From assembly GCF_003952165.1 (NCBI RefSeq), contig NZ_RXFT01000001.1:558001-622000 (forward strand): a stretch of 64,000 bases of DNA, read 5' to 3'. The stretch is from Variovorax guangxiensis (lineage in GTDB: Bacteria; Pseudomonadota; Gammaproteobacteria; Burkholderiales; Burkholderiaceae_C). The position numbers and the translations under genes were made by a program. Shown in pieces: positions 39,437-48,235 of the stretch. Each line of letters starts with the position of its first letter. Position 1 is the stretch's first letter. Below the pieces are notes generated by a model. The model was not told the origin of the DNA, ran no database searches, and was given only the letters and a program-made list of their open reading frames with translations.

Positions 39437-40524
39437 GTGTCTCGGGTCTCCATGCCGAAGCTTTTCGCAAGGGGCGAGTGGCCCTGCGTCAGCACCTCCA
39501 TCGCCGCGTCGAGCATCGCGGGCGCGATCATGAAACCGTGGCGGTACAAGCCGTTGATCTGCAGCACGCGCGGTTGCGGCAGGCGCAGGGCAGGGAGGTT
39601 GTCGGGCAGCGTGGGCCGGCATTGTGTCGCGATCTCGACGATGCGCGCCTCGGCGAAGCCGCTGTGCACCGCATACGCGGCACTCAGCAGTTCGAGCGTG
39701 GAGCGCACGCTGGCGGGCGACATGTCGTCCGACTCGATCTCGGTCGCGCCGATCACGAACAGGTTGCCCGGCTTGGGCGCGATGTAGAGCGGGTAGCGCG
39801 GATGCACGAGGCGCGTCGGTCGCTTCAGGCTCACCTCGGGCGCATGCACGCGGATGACCTCGCCGCGCACACCGCGAAGAGCATTCCACTGCGGACGGGC
39901 GCCGAGGCCGCGGCAGTCGATCACCCAGTCGGGCTGGCCTGTCGTGCCGGGCGAGAAGTCCGAAGGCGTACGCGGCGATTGCCAGTGCAGCGTGACGAGA
40001 GGGCTGCTCTCGAGCGTGGCGAGCAGCGAGGCCAGCAGCGCGCGGTTGTCGAGCTGGCCTTCGCCCGGAAGGAACAGGCCCTGAGCGAAGCGCTGGCCCA
40101 GCGAGGGCTCCAGCGTGGCGATCGCGCGGGCGTCGACGGATTGCATCGGCGCCAGCTCGGGCACCTGCGCACCGGTGTTCGCGAGCACGCGGGCGAGCCG
40201 CGTTGCTTCGGCCGCGTCCTGCCGGTGCCAGAGCACCAGCGTGCCTTCGCGCTGGAAGAACACGGGCTGTGCCAGCGGCGCGAGCAGCTCCGGCCAGCGC
40301 GCGAGCGCGTGCTGCCCCATGCGCACGACAGACACCGGTGCGACGGCCGATTCGGCCAGCGGCGCCAGCATCGCCGCGGCCACGCGCGCGGCCGCGCCTT
40401 CGGCCTCGGCGCTGCCGGCCTCGAACACATCGACCTTGCACCCGGCATGCGCCAGCGCCACCGCCATCAGCCGGCCCATGAGGCCTGCGCCGAGGATGGC
40501 GACCGAGTCGAAAGGAAGGCTCAT
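39433..40524 (-). CDS. thiO: Glycine oxidase / FAD-dependent thiamine-synthesis oxidoreductase
   Basis: A 363-residue flavoprotein that oxidises glycine to iminoacetate (dehydroglycine) for the thiazole ring. The FAD-binding N-terminus is SVAILGAGLMGRLMAVALAH. The DAO family body includes ALEPSLGQRFAQGLFLPGEG and the C-terminal NGLYRHGFMIAPAMLDA. The ribosome site AAGGAG lies before ATG 40524. Only 35 bp separate it from the divergent thiD start. Confidence 0.93.
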   Translation of the reverse strand: MSLPFDSVAILGAGLMGRLMAVALAHAGCKVDVFEAGSAEAEGAAARVAAAMLAPLAESAVAPVSVVRMGQHALARWPELLAPLAQPVFFQREGTLVLWHRQDAAEATRLARVLANTGAQVPELAPMQSVDARAIATLEPSLGQRFAQGLFLPGEGQLDNRALLASLLATLESSPLVTLHWQSPRTPSDFSPGTTGQPDWVIDCRGLGARPQWNALRGVRGEVIRVHAPEVSLKRPTRLVHPRYPLYIAPKPGNLFVIGATEIESDDMSPASVRSTLELLSAAYAVHSGFAEARIVEIATQCRPTLPDNLPALRLPQPRVLQINGLYRHGFMIAPAMLDAAMEVLTQGHSPLAKSFGMETRDT

Positions 40525-40542
40525 GCCAGGGCTCCTTCGCGT

Positions 40543-40558
40543 CGCCGATAATTTTCGG
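40543..40558. promoter_or_regulatory. Dyad and -10-like element between thiO and thiD
   Basis: GCCGATAATTTTCGGC, with GCCGA/TCGGC arms, ends two bases before the thiD ATG. GATAAT inside it could be a thiD -10, which would make the thiD mRNA nearly leaderless. There is no riboswitch in this 35 bp gap. Confidence 0.35.
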
Positions 40559-40559
40559 C

Positions 40560-41408
40560 ATGACCCAAGAGCCCACTCAGCACTACGCACGCGTGCTTTC
40601 CATCGCCGGTTCCGACAGCGGTGGCGGCGCCGGCATCCAGGCCGATCTCAAGACCTTCGCCGCCCTGGGCTGCTATGGCATGACGGCCATCACCGCGCTC
40701 ACCGCGCAGAACACGCTGGGCGTCTCGGGTATCCACGGCGTGCCGCCCGATTTCCTCAAGGCGCAGATCCAGGCCGTGGTCGAAGACATCGGCGTCGATG
40801 CCGTCAAGCTCGGCATGCTGCATGCGCCCGAGGTGGTCGAAGTGGTGGCCTGGGCCATCGACCGCTACCAGCTGAAGAACGTGGTGCTCGATCCCGTGAT
40901 GGTCGCAACGAGCGGCGATCGCCTGATCGAGGCCGAGACGGTGCAGGTGCTGGTGCGCGAGCTGTTCCCGCGCGCCGTGGTCGTCACGCCCAATCTCGAC
41001 GAGGCGGCCCTGCTGATCGGCCATGCCATCGACGGCGTGGATGCGCTCGACGGCGCGGCCGACGAACTGCTGGCGCTCGGCGCGAAGGCCGTGCTGCTCA
41101 AGGGCGGCCATCTGCCGGGCAACGAAGTGGTCGATGTGCTGCTGCAGGCCGATAGCGAACGCAAGCGACTGGCCTCCGGCCGCATCGAAAGCCGCAACCT
41201 GCACGGCACCGGGTGCACGCTGTCGTCCGCCATTGCTGCGCACCTTGCGCTGGGCGCGACGCTGCCCGAGGCGGTCGAGAGGGCGCGCGCCTACATCCTC
41301 GGCGCGATGGCTGCAGGTGCAGACGTGAAGATCGGCGCGGGTCATGGCCCGCTCAACCACGGCTTTGCGCCAGTGCCGACGCACCGGCTGCCGTTGAAGG
41401 CCGGCTGA
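40560..41408 (+). CDS. thiD: Bifunctional HMP kinase / HMP-phosphate kinase
   Basis: A 282-residue ribokinase-fold enzyme phosphorylating hydroxymethylpyrimidine twice to HMP-PP. Motifs: SIAGSDSGGGAGIQADLKTF, GCYGMTAITALTAQNT, LDPVMVATSGDRL, VVTPNLDEAALLIG and the anion-hole/catalytic GTGCTLSSAIAA. It lies on the plus strand between minus-strand thiO and cytX. Its 3' end overlaps the cytX coding region by 56 bp. Confidence 0.95.
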   Translation: MTQEPTQHYARVLSIAGSDSGGGAGIQADLKTFAALGCYGMTAITALTAQNTLGVSGIHGVPPDFLKAQIQAVVEDIGVDAVKLGMLHAPEVVEVVAWAIDRYQLKNVVLDPVMVATSGDRLIEAETVQVLVRELFPRAVVVTPNLDEAALLIGHAIDGVDALDGAADELLALGAKAVLLKGGHLPGNEVVDVLLQADSERKRLASGRIESRNLHGTGCTLSSAIAAHLALGATLPEAVERARAYILGAMAAGADVKIGAGHGPLNHGFAPVPTHRLPLKAG

Positions 41409-42696
41409 GCCAGGCCAGCGCGAAAGTCGCGGCCAGTGTCGGCAGCGCGGAGCCGAACTGCGGCGCCCACTTGGCAAGCGCGTGATACGCGGCGATGCCC
41501 GCGATCCAGATCAGTGCCGCGCCGAAGTCGATCTTGCGCCGCGCGCCTTGCGGCGATACCGCCTCGCCGCTGCCCAGCCGGCCGATGATCACCCCATACA
41601 GCGGCACGAACACCGAACTCAGCAGCAGCAGGAAGGGCTCCAGCGTGTGCATCGGCAGCACCAGCGCCAGCGCGATGCACAGCGAAGCCAGCAGCAGGCC
41701 CCAGCGCTTGACGCTCCAGCGCGGCAGCAGGCTGTGCGTGGAGACCGAGCCGGAGTAGACATCGCCGTACGCGTTGTCGAGCTCGTCGATGAGGATGAGG
41801 CCCAGCGCCACCAGGCCGCCCTGGGCCAGCAGCAGCGCGGTGACGAGGCCCGTGCCCGGTTCGGCCACGCTCACCACCATCACGCCCAGCGCGTAGCACC
41901 AGACGTTCGCGACCGCATAGCCGATCCAGGTGCCGCCGAATGCGCCGCCGAGGCCGCCGGAACTGCGCTTGCCGTGCCGCGCATAGTCCGCCACCAGCGG
42001 CAGCCACGACACCGGCATCGCGATCACCAGGTCGAGCGCACTGAACATGCCCATCGTGCCGTCGCCGGGGCGCGCCCAGAAGGCGTCCAGTCCCTTGGCC
42101 TGCAGTTGCGCCGCGAATTGCCACGTGAGCCACAGCAGCGACAGCACCACCAGCGGCAGCCCGAACCGGCTCACGAAGCGCCGCACCAGCTTCACCATCG
42201 AGCCAGCGAGCAGCGCCAGCAGCACCGCGCCCCACAGCAACGTCGTCAGCACGCCGCCCCAGAAGCTGCCCAGCGCCGGCCCCACCACCGTCTGGCCGAT
42301 GGCCTGCGTGCCTTCGCGCATCACCACGAGTTCGAAGGTGGTCCAGCCCACCAGCTGCACGATGTTGAGCAGCACCGGCAGCCGCGCGAAGGCACTGCCG
42401 TAGGTGGCGTGCATGAGGCCGGCGCTCGCCAGGCCGCTCTGGCAGCCCAGCCGCGCGGTCCAGGCCAGCAGGCCCGCGCCGATGCAGGAGCCGAGCACGA
42501 TGGCGATCGCCGCGTCGCGCGTGCCCACGGCCGGCACCAGGTAGGCGCCGATCTGCATCACAAGCAGGCCCACGCCGAGGCTGAACCAGAGCGAGGCATG
42601 GTCGTGCCAGCCGAACACGCGCCGCGAGGCGGGCAGGGGCGTCAGCGCCTCGTTCGAGACGCCAGCGGCATCGTTGTTCTTGTCGTCGTGTGCCAT
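41353..42696 (-). CDS. cytX: NCS1-family hydroxymethylpyrimidine (HMP) transporter
   Basis: A 447-residue permease with about 12 transmembrane helices, of the nucleobase-cation symporter-1 family (CodB/CytX branch). It begins after the hydrophilic N-terminus with HDHASLWFSLGVGLLVMQIG. A TPP riboswitch lies ~90 bp upstream, identifying the cargo as a thiamine precursor, probably HMP, rather than cytosine. ATG 42696 has GGAG seven bases upstream and is preferred over an earlier TTG. It converges with thiD, overlapping by 56 bp. Confidence 0.9.
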   Translation of the reverse strand: MAHDDKNNDAAGVSNEALTPLPASRRVFGWHDHASLWFSLGVGLLVMQIGAYLVPAVGTRDAAIAIVLGSCIGAGLLAWTARLGCQSGLASAGLMHATYGSAFARLPVLLNIVQLVGWTTFELVVMREGTQAIGQTVVGPALGSFWGGVLTTLLWGAVLLALLAGSMVKLVRRFVSRFGLPLVVLSLLWLTWQFAAQLQAKGLDAFWARPGDGTMGMFSALDLVIAMPVSWLPLVADYARHGKRSSGGLGGAFGGTWIGYAVANVWCYALGVMVVSVAEPGTGLVTALLLAQGGLVALGLILIDELDNAYGDVYSGSVSTHSLLPRWSVKRWGLLLASLCIALALVLPMHTLEPFLLLLSSVFVPLYGVIIGRLGSGEAVSPQGARRKIDFGAALIWIAGIAAYHALAKWAPQFGSALPTLAATFALAWLSRPSTAAGASALAQSRG

Positions 42697-42784
42697 CCGT
42701 TTGCTCCAGTGCAAAAGGTTTGGCAGGTGGGCGAGGCCCCAGTGGCGCGGCTTTCACGCGAGAAGGCGCGAGAGGCCACCGGAC

Positions 42785-42870
42785 CAGCTTCCCTGCGCGA
42801 GGATTACCTCAATCAGGTTCAAAGGGACTTTCTCAGCCGGACGGCAAGCCGCCCAACACCCCTAGCAAGT
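42785..42870 (-). promoter_or_regulatory. TPP riboswitch (THI element)
   Basis: On the minus strand the conserved parts of the TPP aptamer appear in order: GGGGTG near 42858-42863, CTGAGA (about 42831-42836), TTTGAACCTGATTGAGGTAA (about 42804-42823) and GCGCAGGGAAGCT (about 42788-42797). This arrangement is diagnostic of the THI box. It controls cytX, and possibly genes further along the same strand. Confidence 0.95.
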
Positions 42871-43071
42871 ACGCCGCGGCAAACCCGTGGCGCGGAGCCG
42901 ATTTTATGCGGGGCCGGGAAGCCGCGGCGCCAGGCATGCCTTTGCGGGCAGGGAAAACCCTCGGCATGCGGGTGCGCGGCGCGAGAATCGACCGCCGAGG
43001 AAAACGACGGCAGAAGAAACGGGAGCGCATGCCGATAAGCGTGCAGAAACAAGAAATGAAGAGGAGCTTGC

Positions 43072-44970
43072 ATGGTCGATGAGGATTTCAAGGGCACCCG
43101 CCTCAGGCGGTTCAGGGTCGACGTGGGGACCATCATCTGCGCGGTGGCGCTGGTGCAGTCGCTGCTCCTGGTGGCCTTCGGCTACTGGGCCGCCGAGAGG
43201 CTGGTGTCGAGGCTCGGCACCGCCGCGCACAAGATCAACCACGACCGGGTCGAGGACAGCGTGCTCGCCTTCCTCGCGAAGACCGAGGCGGCGATCCGTG
43301 CGATCGCCGATTCGCCCAGCGTCCATGTGTGCGGGGAGGACGGCGAGCAGACCGCCGAGATGCTCTGGACGCTGCTGGAGCAGACGCCGGAAATCGACAG
43401 CATCAACGTGGCCACCGACCATGGCCACGTGCTGATGGCGGTGCGCTACCCGGTGCCGGCCATCCGCCAGGTGCTGCGCGCCGACGGATTCAGTACCGAG
43501 ACCTGGCACTACAAGGACTCGCCGGACCGGGACGGCGGCGACGCGAAGCAGCGTTTTGCGACAACATCGATCTCGGCCTACCGCAGCGACTTCGATCCCG
43601 AGAAGCGCACCTGGTACCTGGAGGCCATGAAGGCGAAAGGACCGGTGTGGACCCAGCCATTCATGATGAGCGACTCGCAGGAGCTGGCCGTCGGGCACGC
43701 GCGGCCTTCGGCGCGCGCCGACGACGAAGGGCACAGGCGGGGACTCGTGGTCGATGCCAACGTGTCGCTGGGGCATCTGGCCAGGCTCGTGGGCGCCTTC
43801 GGTGCGCAGGGCCATGGCGAGAGCGCCCTGATGAGTTCGGACCACCACGTGATCGCGCGCAGCGACCATCCCGATCCGGTGCGCGAGCTGGAGTCGCCCG
43901 ACAGCGGCGTGCTCGGCGCCATCCATGCGCACATGCTCTCGGTCAGCACGGCAGGCGGGGCCGACGACCAGGCCTTCTCCATCGAGCACGAAGGCAGTCG
44001 CTACCTCGTGCAGACCTCGCACCTGCCGCACACCCGGTGGCAGCTCGTGAGCTGGGAGCCCGAGGAGCTGCTGCTCGGTGGCCTGCAGCGCTCGGTGCTC
44101 TGGTCGCTGGCGCTGACGGTCAGCTTCCTGGCGCTGGCGCTCATCATTTCGCTGCGGTTGTCGAAGCTGGTGACCGGGCCCATCGAGAACCTCTCGCGCG
44201 TCGCGCGCCGCATCGGGCGGCTGGAACTCGACGACCTGCCGATCGAGCCGAGCCGGGTGCTCGAGGTGCAGCACCTCAACCAGGCGCTGGACGAATCCGC
44301 GCGCAGCCTCAAGGCCTTCAGCAAGTTCGTGCCGGTGGACATCATCCGGCAACTCGTCGCGGAAGGGCATGCGCTGGGGCCGAGCGGCTCGCCGAAGCGC
44401 ATCACCGCGATGTTCACCGACGTGGAGGGCTTCACCAGCATCTCGGAGTCGATGCCGGCCGAGGTGCTCGTGCGCCAGCTCACCGAGTACTTCAATCTCG
44501 CCGCCGGCATCTTCGCGCGTCACGGCGGCGTGATCGACAAGTTCATGGGCGACGGCATCATGGTGCTGTGGGGCGCACCCACCGAACTCGAAGACGCTGA
44601 GTACCGCGCCTGCCTGGCGGCGATCGAGCTGCATGCCGAGATGAACGCGCTCAACGAGAAGTGGCGCGCCGAGGGCCTGCAGGAGTTCCGCACGCGCGTG
44701 GGCATCCACACCGGCCACGTGATCGCGGGTGTGCTCGGCTCGAGCAACCGCCTGTCGTACACCGCCATCGGCGACGCGATCAATGCGGCGAGCCGCATCG
44801 AGAGCGCCAACAAGGAGCTGGGCACGCGCACGCTGATCTCCGAGGCCACCTTCGAGGGGTTGGGCGGCCGGCTCGCCACGCGCCGCATCGAAGAGCTCGC
44901 GGAGCTGCGCGGGCGGCAGACGCGGATGACGCTGTACGAGCTGCTACAGATCGAGCATCAGCCGGGCTGA
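43072..44970 (+). CDS. Class III adenylate/guanylate cyclase with Cache sensor and HAMP
   Basis: A 632-residue membrane cyclase. TM1 at about residues 19-40 precedes a periplasmic dCache-like sensor of about 300 residues (KRTWYLEAMKAKGPVWTQPF is the Cache core). TM2 (~SVLWSLALTVSFLALALIIS) and HAMP follow. The catalytic domain starts near residue 440 with MFTDVEGFTSISESMPAE (metal Asp450) and VIDKFMGDGIMVLWGAP. YTAIGDAINAASRIE is present. The signal and cyclic nucleotide product are unknown. Its stop overlaps the convergent reductase gene by 27 bp. Confidence 0.92.
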   Translation: MVDEDFKGTRLRRFRVDVGTIICAVALVQSLLLVAFGYWAAERLVSRLGTAAHKINHDRVEDSVLAFLAKTEAAIRAIADSPSVHVCGEDGEQTAEMLWTLLEQTPEIDSINVATDHGHVLMAVRYPVPAIRQVLRADGFSTETWHYKDSPDRDGGDAKQRFATTSISAYRSDFDPEKRTWYLEAMKAKGPVWTQPFMMSDSQELAVGHARPSARADDEGHRRGLVVDANVSLGHLARLVGAFGAQGHGESALMSSDHHVIARSDHPDPVRELESPDSGVLGAIHAHMLSVSTAGGADDQAFSIEHEGSRYLVQTSHLPHTRWQLVSWEPEELLLGGLQRSVLWSLALTVSFLALALIISLRLSKLVTGPIENLSRVARRIGRLELDDLPIEPSRVLEVQHLNQALDESARSLKAFSKFVPVDIIRQLVAEGHALGPSGSPKRITAMFTDVEGFTSISESMPAEVLVRQLTEYFNLAAGIFARHGGVIDKFMGDGIMVLWGAPTELEDAEYRACLAAIELHAEMNALNEKWRAEGLQEFRTRVGIHTGHVIAGVLGSSNRLSYTAIGDAINAASRIESANKELGTRTLISEATFEGLGGRLATRRIEELAELRGRQTRMTLYELLQIEHQPG

Positions 44971-45927
44971 ACGGGCCCGCGAGCAGCAGGGCAGGAACTG
45001 GTCATTGGCGGCCTGCTCCTCGGGCGTGAGATAGAGGTCGCGGTGCTCGATCTCGCCCCGCAGCACGCGCGTGAGGCAGGTGCCGCACACGCCCTGCGCG
45101 CAGGACACCGGGATGTCGACGCCCTCGGCTGCCAGCGCGTCCACCACGCTGAGCGAGGCCGGCACGCGCACCACGCGGCCCGAGCTGCGCAGCTCGACTT
45201 CGAACTCGCCTTGTTCGCCTGCCGGCTGCATCGCGCCCGAGAAGTATTCGAAGTGCACCTGGGCGTCCGGCCATTGCAGGTCGCGTGCCATGGCTCGCAC
45301 CGCATCGAGGAAGCCCTGCGGACCGCACACGTAGATGTGCCTGCCGGGCGCCGGACGGCCGATGGTCGCGGCCAGGTCCAGCCGTTGCGCCGGTGGTCCG
45401 TCGTCATGGTGGAAGAACACCCTGTCGGCGAAAGCGCTGCCTTCCAGCCGACGCCGGTAGGGCGCCCGAGCGGCGGTTCGGCTGCAGCAGTGCAGCGCGA
45501 AATCCGCTCTCAGCGAGGCCAGCCGCGCGGCCATCGACAGCAGCGGGGTCACGCCGATACCGCCCGCGAGCAGCAGGCTGTGCGCGGCGTTTTCATCCAG
45601 CGGAAAGTGGTTGCGCGGCGGGCTGATGTTCAGCACAGCGCCTTCATGCACCGCATCGTGCATCGCGAGCGAGCCGCCGCGCGAGGCGGCGTCGCGCAGC
45701 ACACCGATCTCGTAGTGCTCGTCTTGCCCTGGCAGGTTGCACAGCGAATACTGGCGCACCAGCCCGCCGGGCAGCGCCACGTCGATGTGCGCGCCTGGCG
45801 CGAAGCCCGGCAGTGGCGCGCCGCTAGCCGAAACCAGCCTGAAGCTGGCCACGTCCTCGGCCTCGACCGTCTTGCGCGTCACCCGCACGGCGATGGGCTG
45901 GCCCGCGATGGACGCCGCTGCGCTCAT
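44944..45927 (-). CDS. Phthalate/vanillate dioxygenase-type reductase (FMN, NAD, 2Fe-2S)
   Basis: A 327-residue VanB/PobB-like reductase that passes electrons from NAD(P)H to a Rieske oxygenase. The flavin domain has RQYSLCNLPG and GVLRDAASRGGSLAMHD. The NAD domain has LLAGGIGVTPLLSMA and YVCGPQGFLDAV. The C-terminal plant-type ferredoxin has CAQGVCGTCLTRVLRGEIEH and a later Cys in LPCC. It is coupled by ATGA overlap to the Rieske oxygenase gene upstream and is almost certainly its partner. Confidence 0.93.
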   Translation of the reverse strand: MSAAASIAGQPIAVRVTRKTVEAEDVASFRLVSASGAPLPGFAPGAHIDVALPGGLVRQYSLCNLPGQDEHYEIGVLRDAASRGGSLAMHDAVHEGAVLNISPPRNHFPLDENAAHSLLLAGGIGVTPLLSMAARLASLRADFALHCCSRTAARAPYRRRLEGSAFADRVFFHHDDGPPAQRLDLAATIGRPAPGRHIYVCGPQGFLDAVRAMARDLQWPDAQVHFEYFSGAMQPAGEQGEFEVELRSSGRVVRVPASLSVVDALAAEGVDIPVSCAQGVCGTCLTRVLRGEIEHRDLYLTPEEQAANDQFLPCCSRARSARLMLDL

Positions 45928-47147
45928 TCGCTCACGATGAAGTTGCCGGCGTCGAAATGCACGGGCGGCGCTGCCGGGTCGAAGCTCACGCCCGCCGGAT
46001 CGCGCCCCTCGCGCACCGCATCGAGCTGGCGCTGCAGCAGCCGGCGCAGCATCACGATGCCGCGGTCGGAGGTGGCCAGGTGCTCTTCCGAATGCGCGGT
46101 GATCGCGCCCTGGCTCACCTGCGCCTCGTAGTCGCCCGGGAAGGCGCGGTGCTCGGCCTCGGTCAGCTCTTCCCACAGCTTGCCGTTCAGGCGCGAGCGC
46201 ACGCGGGCCAGGTCGCCAGGCGTCTTCACGCGGCCCACGGTGTAGATGCGGAAGCTGTGGTCGTCGATGGGCAGCACCCAGCCGATGGACTCCACCCGGC
46301 CGTAGGCCGCCACGCGCGGGTTGGGCACCACGCGCAGCGTGGGCAGCACCGGGCCCGCCACGCGGCGGAAGACGCTGCCGTCCTCCAGCTTGCGTATCGA
46401 GATGATCTTCACGCCGGTGTCGGTGCTCTCGAAGGTCACGTCGGGCATCTGGCCCATCAGTGCCACGAACTGCGTGCCGCTGAAGCTGCCGTGCAGCACC
46501 GGCACGTGGAAGGGATCGGCCACGTTCTCGTAATGCTGCAGCCAGTTGCACGGAATGATCTGCGGCCCGCCGCCGCCGATGCTGTTGCCGTCGGCTTCCA
46601 GCGTCTCGCCCTCATCCAGCGTCTCCAGGCAGTCGTAGCGCGGCAGCACCGGCTTTTTCTCGGCCGGGCCGAGGTAGGCCCAGATCAGCCCGTACTGTTC
46701 CTGCACCGGATACCAGGGCTGGCGCACGCGGCCCCGGCTGCGCGCGCCGCCGTCGGGCTCGCAGGGCTGGTCGACGCAGTGGCCCTGCACGTCGAACATC
46801 CAGCCGTGGTAGCAGCAGCGGATGCCTTCTTCCTCGACGCGCCCGTAGTAGAGCGAGGCGCCTCGGTGCGCGCAGCGCCAGTGCACGAGGCCCGCTCGGC
46901 CCTTCCTGTCGCGGAACAGGATCAGGTCCTCGCCCAGCACGCGCACTTGGCGTGGCGTGTCGGTGGCGTCGGCGGCAAGGCCGATCGGGTGCCAGTAGCG
47001 GCGCAGCAGCTCGCCCATGGGCGTGCCGGCGCCGACCTCGGTCAGCTCTGGCTTGTGGCTGGGCGGCTTGCGGCCGTAGGCGGTGCCGGTATCGAAGGCG
47101 ATCGGCTGCCATTCGTCAGCAGGGGATGCGGATGCGACGGTGCTCAT
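45924..47147 (-). CDS. Rieske 2Fe-2S aromatic-ring (de)oxygenase, oxygenase component
   Basis: A 407-residue terminal oxygenase of the phthalate 4,5-dioxygenase/vanillate demethylase type. The Rieske center ligands are seen in WRCAHRGASLYY and RCCYHGWMFD (C-x-H-x16-C-x2-H). The mononuclear iron site has NWLQHYENVADPFHVPVLHG (N-x-x-x-x-x-N-x-x-D-x-x-H-x-x-x-x-H). The start at 47147 overlaps the stop of the upstream Bug gene (ATGA). The substrate cannot be named; context suggests an aromatic acid taken up by a tripartite transporter. Confidence 0.92.
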   Translation of the reverse strand: MSTVASASPADEWQPIAFDTGTAYGRKPPSHKPELTEVGAGTPMGELLRRYWHPIGLAADATDTPRQVRVLGEDLILFRDRKGRAGLVHWRCAHRGASLYYGRVEEEGIRCCYHGWMFDVQGHCVDQPCEPDGGARSRGRVRQPWYPVQEQYGLIWAYLGPAEKKPVLPRYDCLETLDEGETLEADGNSIGGGGPQIIPCNWLQHYENVADPFHVPVLHGSFSGTQFVALMGQMPDVTFESTDTGVKIISIRKLEDGSVFRRVAGPVLPTLRVVPNPRVAAYGRVESIGWVLPIDDHSFRIYTVGRVKTPGDLARVRSRLNGKLWEELTEAEHRAFPGDYEAQVSQGAITAHSEEHLATSDRGIVMLRRLLQRQLDAVREGRDPAGVSFDPAAPPVHFDAGNFIVSE

Positions 47148-48151
47148 TCGGGAGTGACTCCTGCGGCCTTGATCAGGTCCGCGACACGGGGAAAGTCGGC
47201 CTTGTAGCTGGCCCTGAACTCGGCGGGCGTGCTGCCCAGCGGCTCGAATCCGAAGCCCGCCAGGCGCTCCTGGATATCGGGCATCTTCGTGATCTCGCGC
47301 AGCGCGCTCGACCATTCGTCGAGCACGGGCTGCGGCGTCTTCGCGGGGGCATACACGCCGATCCAGCTGTCGAGGTCGAAGCCGGGAAAGCCCTGTTCGG
47401 TGAAGGTCGGCACGTCGGGCATCGAGCGCACGCGCTGGCGCCCGGTGATGCCCAGGACCTTGATGCGCCCGGCCTGCGCGAGGCCGCGCGCGGTCGCCGG
47501 ATTGGCCCAGGCCACGCCCAGCGCCTCGCCGAACATGTCGTTGTGCGCCGCGGCCTCGGCCTTGTAGGGCACATGCACAAGATCGAGCTTGTTCTGTCGC
47601 GCCAGCAGCTCGCCGAACAGATGCGCGTTGGAGCCGTTGCCCCAGGTGCCGTAGGAGATGCCGGGATGCGCCTTGGCATAGGCCACGAACTCGCGCACGT
47701 TCGAGAACGGCGCCGAGGCGCGCGCGATCAGCATCGGCCCGCCGGTGGCCAGCTGCGACAGCGGCTCGAAGTCCTTCACCGGGTCGTAGGGCAGCTTCGG
47801 CTGCAGCACCACGTTGTTGATGTGCGTGAGCGGCAGCGTCAGCAGCACGGTGTAGCCGTCGGGCGGGGCCTTGGCGACGGTGTCGGCGGCGATGGTGCCG
47901 CTCGCGCCCGGTTTGGCCTCGACGATCACCGGCTGGTTCCAGCGGGCCTTGAGCTTTTCGGCGTAGACGCGGGCGATGGTGTCCATCGGGCCGCCCCCGG
48001 AGCCGAAGGGGATGATGCGCACTACGCGGCTCGGAAAGTGCGGCGTCTGCGCGAAGGCTGGCAGGGCGAGTGCCGTGAGGCCCGCGCCGAGGGTGCCGAG
48101 CGCGCGGCGGCGTGTGGCCTCGCCGGGCGGCGAGGGTCTGAACCGATTCAT
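47144..48151 (-). CDS. Bug/TctC-type tripartite tricarboxylate substrate-binding protein
   Basis: A 335-residue periplasmic solute-binding protein with a Tat-like signal peptide (ATRRRALGTLGAGLTALALP). Bug signatures are RIIPFGSGGGPMDTIARVYA, KPGASGTIAADTVAKAPPDGYT and LFGELLARQNKLDLVHVPYK. It is the first gene of a coupled operon with the Rieske oxygenase and reductase, and probably delivers the oxygenase substrate. The membrane components TctA/TctB are not nearby. A LysR gene is divergent from it. Confidence 0.93.
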   Translation of the reverse strand: MNRFRPSPPGEATRRRALGTLGAGLTALALPAFAQTPHFPSRVVRIIPFGSGGGPMDTIARVYAEKLKARWNQPVIVEAKPGASGTIAADTVAKAPPDGYTVLLTLPLTHINNVVLQPKLPYDPVKDFEPLSQLATGGPMLIARASAPFSNVREFVAYAKAHPGISYGTWGNGSNAHLFGELLARQNKLDLVHVPYKAEAAAHNDMFGEALGVAWANPATARGLAQAGRIKVLGITGRQRVRSMPDVPTFTEQGFPGFDLDSWIGVYAPAKTPQPVLDEWSSALREITKMPDIQERLAGFGFEPLGSTPAEFRASYKADFPRVADLIKAAGVTPE

Positions 48152-48235
48152 CGTGTCTCCAGTCGTGATGTACTTGTGCGCTCGACGATACGGACAGCCT
48201 GCCCCATGGGCAATTCGAAGCTTTTGATATGAGAT

